From: Ceratodon purpureus
Taxonomy: Eukaryota > Streptophyta > Bryopsida > Pseudoditrichales > Ditrichaceae
DNA length: 64,000 nucleotides
Direction: 5' to 3'
Assembly: GCA_014871385.1 (NCBI GenBank)
Contig: CM026423.1
Coordinates: forward strand, 18,341,690 to 18,405,689
The position numbers were made by a program, and so were the translations under genes. Below, piece after piece: positions 21,801-32,341 of this stretch (position 1 is its first letter; each line of letters opens with the position of its first letter). The notes beneath the pieces were generated by a model. That model was not told the DNA's origin, searched no databases, and saw only the letters and a list, made by a program, of their open reading frames with translations.

Positions 21801-24469
21801 TACAGAATGTGGGTCTGCCCGCCCCCTTGCACTCTTGGCCATGGCAGTCGCATCCCATTTGAATGTGGCGTCGCGGCCTCCCTCCACCTCCCTCCTGCGC
21901 GTATTACCCACATTCTGTACAGAATGTGCGTCTGCCCGCCTCCTTGCACTCTTGGCCATGGCAGTCGCATCCCATTTGAATGTGGCGTCGCAGCCTCCCT
22001 CCATCTCCTTCATATTTGTATCGCCCACATTCTGTACAGAATGTGGGTCTTTACTCCCCCTTGCCTCCGTGGCCATGGCAGTCGCGTCCCACTCCAATGT
22101 GCCCTCGCGGCCCCCCCCCACCTCCCCAAAACCCCACATTCTGTACCGAATGTACATCCCCCGCCCCCTTGCATTAATGGCCATGGCAGTCGCATCCCAC
22201 TCCAATGTGCCCTCGCGGCCTCCCTCCACCTCCCCAAAACCCCACATTCTGTACAGAATGTACAACCCGCGCCCCCTTGCCTTTGTGGCCATGGCAGTCG
22301 CATCCCACTCCAATGTGCCCTTGCGGCCTCCCTCCACCTCCCCAAACGCCCACATTCTGTACAGAATGTACAACCCGCGCCCCCTTGCCTCCGTGGCCAT
22401 GGCAGTCGCATCCCACTCCAATGTGCCCTCGCGGCCTCCCTCCACCTCCTCAAACGCCCACATTCTGTACAGAATGTACAACCCGCGCCCCCTTGCCTCC
22501 GTGGCCTTGGCAGTCGCATCCCACTCCAATGTGCCCTCGCGGCCTCCCTCCACCTCCCCAAACGCCCACATTCTGTACAGAATGTACAACCCGCGCCCCC
22601 TTGCCTCCGTGGCCATGGCAGTCGCATCCCATTCCAATGTGCCCTCGCGGCCTCCCTCCACCTCCTCAAACGCCCACATTCTGTACAGAATGTACAACCC
22701 GCGCCCCCTTGCCTCCGTGGCCTTGGCAGTCGCATCCCACTCCAATGTGCCCTCGCGGCCTCCCCTCACCTCCCCAAACCCCCACACTTTGTACCGAATG
22801 TTTATCCCCCGCCCCTTTGCCTCCGCGGCCATGGCAGTCTTCTCCCACTCCAAAGTGCCCTTGCGGCCTCCCCTCACCTCCCCAAACCCCCACATTCTGT
22901 ACCGGGTGTACATCCCCGGCCACCTTGCCTTCGCGGCCATGGCAGTCGCATCCCACTCCAATGTGCCCTCGCGGCCTCCCCCACCTCCCCCACCTTCGCA
23001 TTACCCACATTCTGTACAGAATGTGGGTCTGATCCCCCCCTTCCACTCGCGGCCGTGGCAGTCGCGTCCCAATCCAATGTGCCCTCGCGGCCTTCCCCCA
23101 CTTCCCCCTCTTCGAGCTTCTGGGTCGCGGCTGCGTCTGGCATCGGAATCGCAACTCCCAGCTACCCACTTGCAGCAGTGACAGCAGGGTCTTCCGCACC
23201 TTCAACCTCACACAATGCGGATCTATCTGCTACTCACATTCAATCCCGAAGTACCCATCACGCGGTCTCCCACATAACAGCATCAACAAAACCCATAACC
23301 CTTACCTCGTCAGTGGCCGGTGCTCGATCGGATTCCCCGCCCTGGCTCTCAATCTCTTCCTCCCCACGCTCAGGTCCACGCTCCCTCTCCATCTCTTCCT
23401 CCCCACGGTCAGTTGCCGCGGATGCGAGTGTGGATGCTGCCTCACAGGTACTCCTCCCACGAGTTAGTCCTCTCCCTCTCCCACGAGCACCTGCACCTCT
23501 CCGTCGACCACGGCCTCTATCCACATTCACAATTTCTTCACACTCTATGTCTTCTACCGGCCCCGCCATCCAACCCTGCGATTGGTTGTCATCCACACTC
23601 ATCTGAGATGGGCTTCCCGGGTCCCCTCGACCCTCTCGTAGTGCAACTAAAGCTTCCCCACCTTCGCCCGCCTCCATAATTTCGCGTCTCGCTCTACGAG
23701 CCAGTCTTATCAATGTCTCAGGATCTGACTCCTCGCCCGCATTCACTTCTGGCGTCTTTTCCTCTACAACCTCTTGTTCAATCCTAAACCAATCGACAAT
23801 CTGCACAAATATTTAAGACTATGACGAGTATGGATACATCGAATCTCTTATTGTAAACCACCACTCCGTTTGATGCGCCATCAGAACTCTAAACAGTAAA
23901 ATATTTGAATGCGAAGACATTACATATAAATGAAGGTAACTCTCAAAAATACATTACTTACACTTAGCATATTATAATGAATCGATTATGAAACTTACCA
24001 CATCCGTGTTAGAATGGTCGCCCGACTGAGAATGCGTCCCTCTTGTGGAACACTCCTTGAATCCGAAAGACGGTTGTGGTGTCTCCAAAGTCGGACTGGA
24101 ATTAAACCCTAGCCCTTCCGTCATGTCTACGTGTTTTTCTCCGCTACTTATTACCTCATGCTCCTCATGCTCAACCGCGGTATCCTCTAAAACCTCATCT
24201 TTCACCTCTACAATGGACTCTAGTATGAGTTTACGGATGCTACAAAATTTAATTGCCACCGGCAGCCCCGCTCCTCGAACCTTCAGAGGTGCACTCAAGA
24301 GGTTGCCTTTCGACTTTGACTTCCTACGTAATTCTCTCCTCTTCCTCGCTCTCCTGTTCGTAAAATCTGTACCGTATGCCTTTCTTCTAGGTTTAGGAGT
24401 GACATAAGTGGAGGGAGCTGACCCTCCACTCTCCTTCATGTGTCTAACTAACGAGAGAACTCTCCTCAC
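15869..24469 (-). CDS. MULE cargo gene, copy 1: CTD-like heptads + ParB/Srx-like domain + beta-class-type DNA methyltransferase-like domain
   Basis: About 14 exons by splice signals: 23999-24469, 23306-23800, 20523-20582, about 19997-20407, 19255-19838, 18965-19160, 18674-18871, 18367-18583, 18033-18274, 17272-17944, 16832-17185, 16487-16748, 16231-16401, 15869-16137. Exon 1 is basic; exon 2 has an RGRGRRRGAGARGRGRG stretch. Exon 4 has three YxPTSPx heptads and an Arg-rich tail. Exon 5 has a ParB/Srx-like core (VWEGNHRLAAW, HCIVLDPRGHVGNLLHAMHD). Exons 11-13 follow beta-class order: motif-IV position LIIADIPEN, then motif I GDIVLDWNAGTGN, then QAVGRHILAFEEDEAIF. Motif IV lacks the usual PPY/PPW, so catalysis is doubtful. 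The tail is Ser/Asp-rich (SESSSSESESSDCSML). The exon 4-5 junction does not resolve in phase; exons 1-4 could be a separate gene. Confidence 0.7.
20189..20251 (-). other. Three RNA-polymerase-II-CTD-like heptads (copy 1)
   Basis: The minus strand encodes YMPTSPV, YEPTSPG and YMPTSPR in exact 7-residue register, followed by a PPMSPPSPSS run. The Pol II CTD consensus is YSPTSPS; Tyr1, Pro3, Thr4, Ser5 and Pro6 are kept and Ser2 is replaced by Met or Glu. Copy 2 has four such heptads at 61238-61321. Confidence 0.85.
20720..23095. repeat. GC-rich minisatellite, about 108-bp unit, in an intron of the methyltransferase-like gene (copy 1)
   Basis: About 20 head-to-tail units averaging roughly 108 bp, each with a CCTCCACCTCCCC-type stretch, CACATTCTGTACNGAATGT, a GCCCCCTTGC block, GGCCATGGCAGTCGCATCCCA and TGTGCCCTCGCGGCC. 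Because 108 is a multiple of three and stops are rare, long ORFs appear on both strands, but these are repeat artefacts. Units carrying ACAGAATGTG contain a perfect 20-bp palindrome, CACATTCTGTACAGAATGTG. Unit order shows higher-order duplication: two nearly identical multi-unit blocks lie at about 20940-21270 and 21270-21600. It lies between exons 2 and 3 of the cargo gene. Confidence 0.9.
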
Positions 24470-25236
24470 AATACAGCTCTTCTTCTAACTTTCCTCTAAC
24501 TTATGTATCCCAAACCTGCAACCCCCCTGAGTCAGCCCTAGATACTTCCCATATTCTAAACCTACTTGAATTAATGAAAACTATAAATAAATTGCAATTT
24601 GAATTAAAGCTGATGAGATCAATCTATATTTAAAGAGAATAAACAAAGCCCACATAATATTAAAAGATTTGAATTAAGCACAGAAATACTTGTATTAAAT
24701 ATGGATGCAAGTGACGGCTCACTCTAATCTCACTCTTAGTCTGTCTGTCCAGTAATTTTTTATGAAAATTGTGGAACTCTAACACTGTATAAAATATAGA
24801 ATTTGAATAAATCATATGCTTGCATTAGTCCTACATATTTATAACTAATGCATGAATATGATTAATTCAAATTCTATATATTTATTGTTTTAAATACAGA
24901 AGGAAAAGACGGCTCTTTCTAATCCAATCAAACCCCATAAAAAATAGAATCTGCTCCACTGTTTAAACACTTAAAGCAATATTCTGAAAATCTTACCGCA
25001 TATTTATGTGCCTGCAAAAAGTAACATTCTAATCAGTTAGCGCCGTCTCTCTTTAATCATACATTCGTTACGTAGCACAATGAATCATTACCTAGTCGTC
25101 CACATGGACATTCCAATTTGAATAAAATGATCAACAGCGATGCATCATTCCTCTCACTTTGCACTCGCGATACAGCTGGGCTAGTACACTCACTCTTCTC
25201 CCTTCTTCCTCTAGTATCTCTGAGTTGCCTGCAAAT
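24470..25236. promoter_or_regulatory. Divergent intergenic region between the cargo gene and the transposase
   Basis: About 0.7 kb of AT-rich sequence between the start of the minus-strand cargo gene and the + strand transposase; a shared bidirectional promoter is likely by position. It contains two TATATTTA/CTATATATTTA stretches, but no element is assigned with confidence. Confidence 0.4.
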
Positions 25237-28200
25237 ATGGGGATGGTCTGTCTGTACGCCCAAGGCATGGGCATCCCTCTAAGGTTTCGCGTAGATGACG
25301 ATGGTCTAGCTACGGTGTCCTCTCTTCGCCTCAGTCTCAGATTCCATTTTCGTGAGGATTCCATCAGTATAGAGGAGGAGATCTTTGATGACGTTACTGC
25401 CGAGGTTACCCACACCCTCGGGCAACCTTCAGTGAGAGATGAGAACAACATGTTGCAGTGGAGACTCCTCCCTGGATCCTATAGAGTCTATGGTCTTACT
25501 GATTCTCTTATGGCTGCATCCACTGAGATCCTCACCCCCCGTCGCTCTTCTACTTGCACAATTCAGACTCCCTTACCTCGTGATGTCAAGGTCAAAGTCG
25601 AGCCTGGTACCGAGACTTCAGATGTAGAGAAACCTCCTCCGACCGTCATATCTCTCTCTTCTGATGACGAAGTCAGTCCCGTGAAGTTGGTGCCTATGGT
25701 CCATGCAGATGCTCCTCCTTCCAATGTGTCTCCTCCATTGTCCCAGGTCACAGTTAGCATTGTTCCGCTCCTTCAAGAGATTGCTAAGACACGTGGGTCC
25801 AAAAACATTTTGAAGAAGATAGACTATTCCACTATTAGACACGAGAGAGTAGAGTACTTGCCTGCGAAGTTTGATGGTCCGGTTCTTTTTGAGTTGCCCC
25901 CAGCTGCTGCAGGATCCTCTAAGCTCGCCGCCAAGTCTATGCAGGGAATGGACAAACGATACGACGGACACTTGTGGACCAAGACCATCACAACAAACAT
26001 CAAAAACGACTTCGGACTCTCTTTTCGAAGTTCCACCTGCGTCGGATGGCTCCGGTGCAGCAACCAGGAGTGTGACTTCCTCAAGCGTGTTCCCAAGATC
26101 TTCGAGGTCAACGAGACTGAGTTCGAAGGCTGTACCCTGCAAGCTTTTGTCATGGACCAGCCTCCTCCATCTGACTCGACGCTAGTATGCAAGGTATGTA
26201 AAGAACCTCCGTCATGTGTAGCTACATGCGAGGCTAAGATTTATTACGTTATGGGCAAACCGAATCAGACTAGAGCGTGTATTCACATAGGAACACATCA
26301 TCATCCAGTGAAAGTAGGAGACTACAGAGACTCTAAAGCAGAGATTAGTAGCTTAATAGAAGAGCAGGTAGAGATGAACAACAAAGCAACAAAGAGCGCC
26401 GTTGTCCTGGAGGCGAGCAAACTCCTCATCGGGAGCTACCTCCTACAGCCCGAGGATGCACCACCGAGGAAGCTGACGATGGAGGAGCTGGTTCCTGTTC
26501 TGGATCGATGCAAAGACATGGCGTCACCAAACATCCGCAACAAAGTCGCCACCTTCAAAAGATTCAACAGGTACGGAATCATGGACGGTATCACCAAGCT
26601 CCGTGGTAACAGTCTCTGGGCGTATGTCCAGGAGAATAGGTTTCCTGGTCAGGGAGCTATGCGTGACAAAGTCTTCGTCTTCAAGATGTCGGAGGTCGGG
26701 CCGGGAAGTGGTGTCGACTTGGTCAGCCGTATGCAAGCTGGTGGCGACTTGGAGAACGCATGGATCATGTTCGACCATGTCAAACGCGTCAAAGACTGGT
26801 CGACGATGGCGTGCCATGTGTACGACGCCACCTACTGCCGCGTGATGACAATCGCCACTTGCGACATGCAGTCCGAGGACACGGACGCCCAGCTCGTCTT
26901 CTGGAAAAACCTGAACCTGGTCATGGAGATCAATGGCGTTGCAGCGCCGAACTTCAAGGGGTTCATGGCGGATAACGCACAGGCGAATTGGAATGCAGTG
27001 CGAATCCTTTACGGCAATGGCAACAAAGAGGACCCAATGGAGGACCGGGAGAGGTCGTGCTTGTTCCACTAGACTCAGAACATGGTGGCGTATACGCAGA
27101 AGCACTTCCCCGAAGAACTCTGGGAACAGCACAAGAAGATGTGCACTCAGTACAAGAATGCGACCAGCATGGCAGAGGCGGAAACTCTGTACCACGCGTT
27201 GCGAGCATGGTGGGCATCCACCGGGGTCGTTGGCGAGAGCGGGCTCATCAAACTCGATCAGTGGCTGTCATTCTGGCACCACCGCTTCCGCCAGTGGGGG
27301 GGATTCATGACCGAGGTATTATCTCTGCACTCTGTTTTCATGTTTTTGATACTGGTTTCCTAGCCCTAACCTCGAAACCTGTAATCCGTGAATCTAACGG
27401 CACCTACTGTCAAATCTGCAGAAATTCACGAAAGAAGAACTGACAGAGATGCCCACCTGTAACCTGGCCGAAACAGTTCACAACAAGTGGCTCCAAGCCT
27501 CAGGAAACAATGGGAGCGACCTGTACGTTGCTACCGTGGACGATTTCGTTCGGGCTTTTCTACAGGTTGTCAACTACTATCAGTTCCTCAAAGGTGACGT
27601 CGGCGGAACTGGACCATCCAAAAAGGAACTCAGGCTCCGGATGGCTGAACGCAACGCGAAGAAATGGGGAAATCCTACACTGCTCGACAAGCCCATGCTC
27701 GATATGCCAGGCGCGGATGAGTTCTGCACTCGTCAGCCTATCATGCCTGGAGCGGAAGTCTTCGGTTCACAGAAGCGAAAAGCCGACGTCCTTATCGGAG
27801 CTGACGAAGAGTCTCATCGCCCGGACAAGACAAACTTCTCACGCCCAAGAGGCCCAAGACGTGCCGTCAGGGCTCGCCCTATGCAGATGCCCGTCATTGA
27901 GGAAGACGACTCCGAACACGACACCGAGGTACAATGTACGCAACCTCCTGCCCAGGAAGTTCATTCCCCTTTACCTTCACCTGTGAACAAGGGCGGCATT
28001 CGCCATGTCAACGCGGTTGAAGAAACCAAGGTGGACGTAAAGGAGTGGCACATTTCCAGACTTCACAAACTTTCTGCAAAGTGCTGCTGGGCCCAAAGAG
28101 CTGAAACGAAGAAGAAGTGCACTGAGAGAATCGTCAGAGGGCCCCATTGCACAGCTGCACCGACCTACACTGGGCTGTGGACTAACTATCGTAGGAACAC

Positions 28201-28915
28201 TGTTGAGAAGACAGAGTTCTTCTTCTGCTCCGACGATATTGAGCGCTGCGTGAAAGGCTCTAAGCGCAAGTGGGTAGCGCACTACTCAAAGGACCAGGAA
28301 TTCCCCTCCATTCCAGAGGTCTGGCCAGTGAAACTAGGTACTAATCTAAAACTGACTGAGATTCTTGCCCTCGAAGCAGCAGGCTTTCAACTTCCGCCTA
28401 AAAAGCCGGTCTCCCCAAGACGCCTCTTCTCCTCTGCCCCGCCCCCTGCGAATCTCAACTCGGTGCCAGTCCCTGCAGACGCTGACCGCTACCCAGGGAA
28501 GAGAGAGGGCAAGATGGTGAAGCGCACTGCCACTCGTCCCAATCCGGCGCAGCGACTATCCATGGGCTCCTCCGAGTCTCTCAAAGCGCGCCTCCGTTCC
28601 GTCACCATGATACCTGAGCCGGGCCACGGTTGCATCATTGGGCTGGATTCGGGCGTCGCTCCTCACATCACACGTTACCAGATTACCATCAGTTCTTACC
28701 CTGGTTGCACTTGCCCAGCATTCAAGAAGACGATGACTACGTTCAAAGGCAGGACTCAGTTCACGTATTGTAAGCACCTTTACTACATACTCTTGAAGGT
28801 CTGCAACCGTGATCCCGAGGCCGAGCTTTTCATCCATGCGCCTACCTTTAGCTTCAACGAGGTCAAGCTTCTCCTAGAGAGTGGAATCTTGCGTCACCCC
28901 TTGGCGAAGAAGTAG
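25237..28915 (+). CDS. Mutator-like transposase with SWIM zinc finger (one in-frame stop in this copy)
   Basis: Two exons, 25237-27315 and 27422-28915. The ATG at 25237 (MGMVCLYAQG) is chosen because the upstream in-frame extension to 25159 is low-complexity. The N-terminal half has an acidic SLSSDDE segment and a Cys/His region (CSNQECDF, CKVCKEPPSC, CIHIGTHHH) typical of a MULE DNA-binding part. The catalytic core has the first Asp in HVYDATYCRVM (about 26824) and the second in FMADNAQANW (about 26971), followed by the family's CLFH-x-TQ motif. At 27070-27072 a TAG replaces the Trp expected in CLFHWTQ, and the frame then continues unbroken. The C-terminal SWIM finger has CTC at about 28709 and CKH at about 28770. 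Total is about 1190 codons, long for a MULE transposase. Confidence 0.88.
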
Positions 28916-29168
28916 GTAGCCCTCCTACTTTAGAACTGCCATTTCACAATGGCCATTTGTCACGTAGTGAATGCTTTTAGTAATATACCATGTACTAAGT
29001 CAGCTATTCAGAAGCTGTATTGACTTTTTAATTATATTAAAGGCTTTGTCGTTCACATTGATTGCATTCTATTTCAATACATTCTATCTTGAACAAGTGC
29101 ACTATATACCTCGTATCCTCTGACATGTACCCTTTATTACAGCAAACATATACTTGTTATTAGATGTC

Positions 29169-29621
29169 TCAATCTTCGAACCTAACACGTTTAGGGTTGC
29201 CCACTACACTATCAACAAGACTGCCAGCCGCTGACTGTACTACAGGACAAACTACATTCGCATTCACTTTCGTTCCCACACTTGGAGCGTGTCCTTGGTA
29301 TGAACGTTTCAGCAATGGCCCACCTCCGCGCCTCCGATTAACTGATTCCCTGGAATAGGTTCCCCTTGGGATCTTTCCAACCTTCGAGTATGCATGTGGT
29401 TGCAAAGGCACATCTGCGTCCTTCTCTAGCACTATGATTTCATCCGAATTTTCTGAACGTGGAGGGTCAGCTCTTACATCCGGTTGGACGTCAGCATCCG
29501 TTGTCGAAGGACGCCCTTGGCTGTTGGCCATCACCTCTTCTTCGTCCTCCACCTCAACATATGGTTGAAATGGACAAACATCGTCAGCAAGTGAAACAAC
29601 AATATCTCTGACGTCTTCCAT
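29169..29621 (-). CDS. 150-aa acidic MULE ORF of unknown function
   Basis: Begins MEDVRDIVVSLADDVCPF and ends GNPKRVRFED. The first half is strongly acidic (YVEVEDEEEVMANSQ); the second is basic with SRESVNRRRGGG. No introns or recognised domain. It is convergent with the transposase, whose stop lies 250 bp away; bases 28916-29168 hold both 3' flanks and nothing else I can see. The matching part of copy 2 lies beyond the window, so conservation cannot be checked here. Confidence 0.5.
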   Translation of the reverse strand: MEDVRDIVVSLADDVCPFQPYVEVEDEEEVMANSQGRPSTTDADVQPDVRADPPRSENSDEIIVLEKDADVPLQPHAYSKVGKIPRGTYSRESVNRRRGGGPLLKRSYQGHAPSVGTKVNANVVCPVVQSAAGSLVDSVVGNPKRVRFED

Positions 29622-29821
29622 AGCTGCTGTCCTGCACTACAGAAAAGAGCTTCACATAACACCAACACAAAAGAGGAAGAGACATTCCATAATCCTATCT
29701 TAAATATCTCTGAAGAAGATGCTTGGCGCCCATGAAAATCGGCTGTTCATTCATTTATAAGTTGTCATCCTCCTAAACCGAATGGAAAAAGATGAAGGTT
29801 TAGCAGAGGTCATTTAGCATT

Positions 29822-29849
29822 TAAATTTTTTTTAAAAAAAAAAAAAATG

Positions 29850-29887
<38 letters not shown>

Positions 29888-30155
29888 ATTTATAAAAAAT
29901 GAAATTAAAAAGATTAAAGTAAAGAAGAGCAAAGTACATTCAGCAAAAGTAATTTAGCATTTAAAATTTTAACAAAAAATAAAATTAAAAAAATGAAAGT
30001 ATAAAAGTAAAAAAAAAAAAAAAAACACTTATAAAAAATGAAATTAAAAAGATAAAAGCAAAGAAGAGCAAAGTACATTCAGCAAAAGTAATTTAGCATT
30101 TGAAATTTTAAGAAAAAATAAAATTTGAGATTATAAAAATCAAAAAAAAAAAAAA
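29822..30155. repeat. A-rich tract with a direct repeat of about 140-bp period
   Basis: Long poly-A runs plus two near-identical copies of a segment with AAGAAGAGCAAAGTACATTC and AGCAAAAGTAATTTAGCATT, at about 29886-29961 and 30026-30101. A partial third copy of the AGCATTTAAA part lies at 29815. Non-coding. Confidence 0.8.
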
Positions 30156-30420
30156 AAACATTTCAGCGGAATGTAGTAATTACAGCGTCATTTGAAGGGA
30201 CTGCTGAGTGTTGGCGCATTTGTCTAGGTGGGGTGGGATTAATGGTATAGGGGGGAGCCGGGTGGCGAGGGGAGTGATGGTGAGGGCTAGGGGAGGGAGG
30301 GTGAGGGGGTGGATGGAGGGTCTGAGGCGTTGTAGAGGAGGCGGGGGTGGACATAAGTTACTGTTCAGCTGCGTGGAGACATAGTTAGTGGGGGTGGTAT
30401 AGTTTTCGAGAGCAGAGGCG

Positions 30421-30912
30421 ATGGATTTCGAGAAGGGTACGGTGTTGGCGTGGGTGGGCCAGGTGTTTTTGCGACGGGGGGTTCAGGGTGAGTGGGAAGA
30501 GAAACCAAGTTTGCCCGATCTGCCATGTTTGGGTCGCGCATTGGCGGATTCAGGGGTGTTCATCTGGACGGAGAAGATTCGGCAGGAGGTGATGGCGTTG
30601 GGGGCTGCAGCGAAGTATTCGTTTGAGGATTATGTGAATGAGCAGTATGGTGCGGAGGCGCGACTGGGGGTTGAGGGTACGGGTAACGGTGGGGTGGGGG
30701 ATGGGGTGAGGGGGGTGACAGGTGGGGATGCGGGTGCGGAGGTGGTGGGGGGGTCTGGGCATCGAGAGGCTCAGCGAGCTCAAGCGATGGCATTGCTAGA
30801 CCCCATGGCCCCGAGCGTGGCTGACATTTTACAACAATTGGCGGCAGAAGGAGGTGGTGTGTTCGATGAGCAGAGGGAGTTGTCCACGAAAAGCAGCAGA
30901 GAAGGAGGTTGA
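30421..30912 (+). CDS. 163-aa Gly-rich MULE ORF, unrecognised
   Basis: Opens MDFEKGTVLAWVGQVFLRRG and has ordinary-looking protein composition for about 85 residues (EKIRQEVMALGAAAKYSFED), then a Gly-rich low-complexity stretch, then LLDPMAPSVADILQQLAAEGGG. No known domain recognised. The region is markedly G-rich on the + strand compared with its AT-rich neighbours, which suggests a captured segment. It may be a real small gene or one exon of a larger one. Confidence 0.35.
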   Translation: MDFEKGTVLAWVGQVFLRRGVQGEWEEKPSLPDLPCLGRALADSGVFIWTEKIRQEVMALGAAAKYSFEDYVNEQYGAEARLGVEGTGNGGVGDGVRGVTGGDAGAEVVGGSGHREAQRAQAMALLDPMAPSVADILQQLAAEGGGVFDEQRELSTKSSREGG

Positions 30913-31811
30913 CGAGGTCAGCGGGAACGAGGTCAGAGGGAGTGTAGAAGAAGGAGGTGGAAATCGAGCTGCACGGAGTGAGTAGCGTGGCAAGCTGCAG
31001 CCGTGAATATACAACGGAGGACTTGGAGTCGTCTCGCAGCGCGAATGACGGGGAGTAGGGCAAGATGAGTGTTGGGAGGGAGAGGTGCGTGGTAGGCGGA
31101 CTGGGAAGGTTGGAGTGGGTAGTGTGATTTTGGGAGGGCAAGGGGGTCACGAGTAGGGCGAGGGGAACACGGCCTGTAGATTTGTACAGACATTGTGTAA
31201 AGGCGGGGATGCCAAAAGTGATGGCAGATTGTTTGAATGGAAGTGCAAAGACAATTTGGAGAAAACTTTGGAAAAATCTGAGTGTGTTGGATAGGTGTGT
31301 AGACAGAGTTTGAAGTAGGCACGATGTATGTGTTTGAATGGATGTGTATGGGGTAATGTATGGATCAGCTGTGTTGAGGTCTATGGTTGATGGTGCGGTT
31401 GTTGGTGTGGAATGGGAGTGGGGTGGTTAAGGGAATATTTGATAGTAGGAATGTATATGAAGAGTGAGTCTGAGGTTAATTCTACGTAATTGTTGGTATG
31501 TGATATAGCTGATAGTGTGTGTGGGGATTTGAGGGAGGATTGGGTGTGGATGTGGGTGCAGGGGAGTATGGCGGATGATTTCTAACAATGTTAAGAAATT
31601 GTTACGATATTAAATGTTACTTTATCCCTCTTAAGAGCTTTAATACCAATACATTTTATGCGGTAATTTGCATATAAATTTGAGGAGATAAAGGGAATTA
31701 ATGTATGCCTAAACTAGTTAGAAGGAGCTGGAGCATAGTAATTGGTGCACGTTAAAAAATTAATCATCAAAAAAAAGAGAAAACGAACTACAAATTCAAT
31801 GAAAACACTGT
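30913..31811. other. G/T-rich to AT-rich MULE right-end region without a clear gene
   Basis: The G-rich strand bias fades at about 31570 into AT-rich sequence. I see no ORF with recognisable content. Confidence 0.5.
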
Positions 31812-31972
31812 AATTATTCCACGGTTATAGGGTCAATAAAATTACTAAAATTAGTATTTTTACAAAAATATACTGAGAATATTCGAATCTTCTAATTTTA
31901 TATTTTATTTTTAGTAAAAAAAGTGCTATTTTTAGGATCTGTCCCCCACTCTGTGCTCTCCGCTCTCCAAAT

Positions 31973-32025
31973 CTGCGCTCACCGCTCTCCGCTCTACGCT
32001 CTCCGCTCACGTACAAGCTACGTCC
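31973..32025 (-). repeat. Right TIR of MULE copy 1
   Basis: Reverse complement of the left terminal repeat at 14213-14265, differing mainly in the outermost dozen bases. The inner block GACCCTATAACCGTGGA recurs at about 31812-31830. Confidence 0.92.
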
Positions 32026-32035
32026 GTGTGTAAGC
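32026..32035 (+). repeat. Target-site duplication, right copy (GTGTGTAAGC)
   Basis: Identical to 14203-14212. Confidence 0.9.
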
Positions 32036-32341
32036 CTCGACAGCCTGCTTGTCGGTGCAGTCAGCAATGTGGTGGCGCCCTCCATGTCGTTCCGGCCACC
32101 TCTTAATGAACAAGGATTTCTTGCATACCTTGTCACTGCTGAGCTCGGTGAAGGATATCCCTTCCTTGCAGAGCCCAAGTGCACGGTTGAAGAAATCGAC
32201 GTCGTAGTTTGCGCTCTTCCTACCAAGAAGAAAGGGCGCCATCACCACGGCCTTGTCCGCCACATACTGCGGTAGAGCCTTCAGGTCGAAAGGGAGGTCC
32301 CATTGCGTGAGAACACCGTCGTCCTTGCTGCCAGCAACCAT
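32036..32341 (-). pseudogene. RING-like coiled-coil gene, first part (split by the nested MULE)
   Basis: N-terminal about 102 residues of the gene continued at 12608-14202. It starts with an ATG inside a TTGCTGCCAGCAACCAT context, giving MVAGSKDDGVLTQWDLPF, and runs in frame to the target duplication. No domain is recognised in this part (ALPQYVADKAVVMAPFLLG). The upstream flank at 32342-32870 has no clear exon. Confidence 0.68.

Larger units (their letters stand above)
14213..32025. mobile_element. Giant Mutator-like element (MULE), copy 1, 17.8 kb
   Basis: Bounded by 53-bp terminal inverted repeats and a 10-bp target duplication. Gene order: conserved 123-aa ORF (+, 14984-15355); intron-rich CTD-heptad / ParB-like / methyltransferase-like gene (minus, 15869-24469); MULE transposase (+, 25237-28915); acidic ORF (minus, 29169-29621); Gly-rich ORF (+, 30421-30912). 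The transposase has MULE DDE-type and SWIM zinc-finger signatures but carries one in-frame stop, so this copy may depend on others. A second copy starts at 55268 with the same left-end gene order. It is inserted into the RING-like gene of the older CATTAGGAG element and is therefore younger than it. Confidence 0.9.

Noticed and set aside
20720-23095. CRISPR-like regular array
   Set aside because: Units are contiguous tandem copies without unique spacers, in a plant nuclear transposon intron.
20568-23606. A 1012-codon + strand ORF, a 792-codon minus-strand ORF and several other long ORFs
   Set aside because: They all lie in the 108-bp minisatellite, whose length is divisible by three and which lacks stops on several frames. 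The flanking splice sites put the array in an intron.
30550-31322. Pro/His-rich minus-strand ORFs up to 196 codons
   Set aside because: Shadows of the G-rich + strand island.
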